Assembly: GCA_026770615.1 (NCBI GenBank)
Contig: MU631462.1
Coordinates: 210,913 to 226,076, forward strand
Direction of reading: 5' to 3'
Length of the DNA: 15,164 nucleotides
From: Pavlovales sp. CCMP2436
Lineage: Eukaryota > Haptophyta > Pavlovophyceae > Pavlovales
Notes under the pieces: generated by a model
Database searches by the model: none
The model's input: the letters and a program-made list of their open reading frames with translations, nothing else
What the model was told of the DNA's origin: nothing
Part shown: piece by piece, positions 14,949-15,164 of the stretch
Position numbering within the stretch: the stretch's first letter is position 1
Layout: each line of letters starts with the position of its first letter
Position numbers and translations under genes: made by a program

Positions 14949-15164
14949 GCCATCGCAGCCGCACAGGCGCAGGCAGCGCTGACCGGCCAGACGCACAGAC
15001 TCCGCGTCGTCACGCCGGACGTCGTCGTGCGCGTCGACCCAGCGAGGGGTCGGCTGCAGCTAATAGAAGTTAAGACTATCGCATTCTGCCCAAGCTATTA
15101 CACTGACAATAATGCTGCCCTCCCCCCCGGCGTCGCGCGCCGGGCAAAGCCCCTCGAGGCCGAG
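14949..15164 (+). CDS. Partial coding segment with ExK motif (putative mobile-element nuclease-like protein), runs off right edge
   Basis: An open frame to the last base, 72 codons from 14949, too incomplete for a defined start. It may begin as an exon after one of several AGs (CGCCAG at 14941-14946, CGCAG at 14954-14958, CACAG). It reads HRLRVVTPDVVVRVDPARGRL..., then LIEVKTIAFCPSYY and GVARRAKPLEAE. A PD followed some 17 residues on by E-V-K is the spacing of PD-(D/E)xK nuclease folds. A resemblance to algal repeat-family proteins with an (E/D)-x-K-T segment is recalled, not tested. Codon use is GC-rich, like the real exons here. Confidence 0.45.

Overview
The window is nuclear DNA of a photosynthetic eukaryote. 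The evidence is spliced genes with short exons, a light-harvesting-complex (LHC) antenna exon, an ELO fatty-acid elongase, a mitochondrial-type sirtuin, retroelement and Helitron remnants, and abundant satellite repeats. GC-rich exons sit in AT-rich or repeat-rich introns. A marine alga with a red-type plastid (haptophyte- or stramenopile-like) fits best, but this is inference from gene content only. No prokaryotic operon, tRNA, rRNA or CRISPR array was seen.

Layout. (1) 1-1566, minus: the first three exons of an ELO elongase, which runs off the left edge through an (AGAC)n-bearing intron. (2) 1567-2500: AT-rich intergenic DNA with simple repeats. (3) 2503-about 5230, plus: a decayed non-LTR retrotransposon ORF with an RNase H-like domain, a CCHC knuckle and a repeated proline-rich tail. 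(4) 5502-7643, minus: an uncharacterised gene reconstructable as five exons in one consistent reading frame (about 549 codons), with a 5 x 54-bp coding minisatellite. (5) 7669-9540: repeat and transposon territory. It holds a 170-bp element with perfect 32-bp inverted ends, a 40-bp minisatellite of about 14 units flanked by inverted sequence, a 62-bp repeat, and a decayed Helitron N-terminal domain (minus) of which a perfect 52-bp piece recurs 1.25 kb away. (6) 9540-10711: no convincing gene. (7) 10712-10969, minus: the last exon of an LHC protein with no visible upstream exons. (8) 11160-14130, plus: a complete five-exon SIRT4-like sirtuin (322 aa). (9) 14131-14948: intergenic, with a 435-bp inverted-repeat element and a Helitron-end-like hairpin. 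(10) 14949-15164, plus: the start of a coding segment with an ExK motif, probably mobile-element derived, cut by the right edge.

Most notable signal: introns here repeatedly contain extra copies of the edges of their own exons, splice sites included. ELO intron 2 has five copies of the exon/intron junction and an inverted copy of the exon 3 end. ELO intron 1 has a copy of the exon 2 start. Sirtuin intron 4 has a copy of the exon 4 end plus donor and three copies of the exon 5 start plus branch-point-like acceptor. Several copies differ from the real exon mainly at synonymous positions. In addition, the first introns of the unrelated ELO and sirtuin genes begin with homologous sequence (GTGTGTAAATATCTA and beyond), and a third copy lies in intergenic DNA, so an introner-like family is a reasonable hypothesis.
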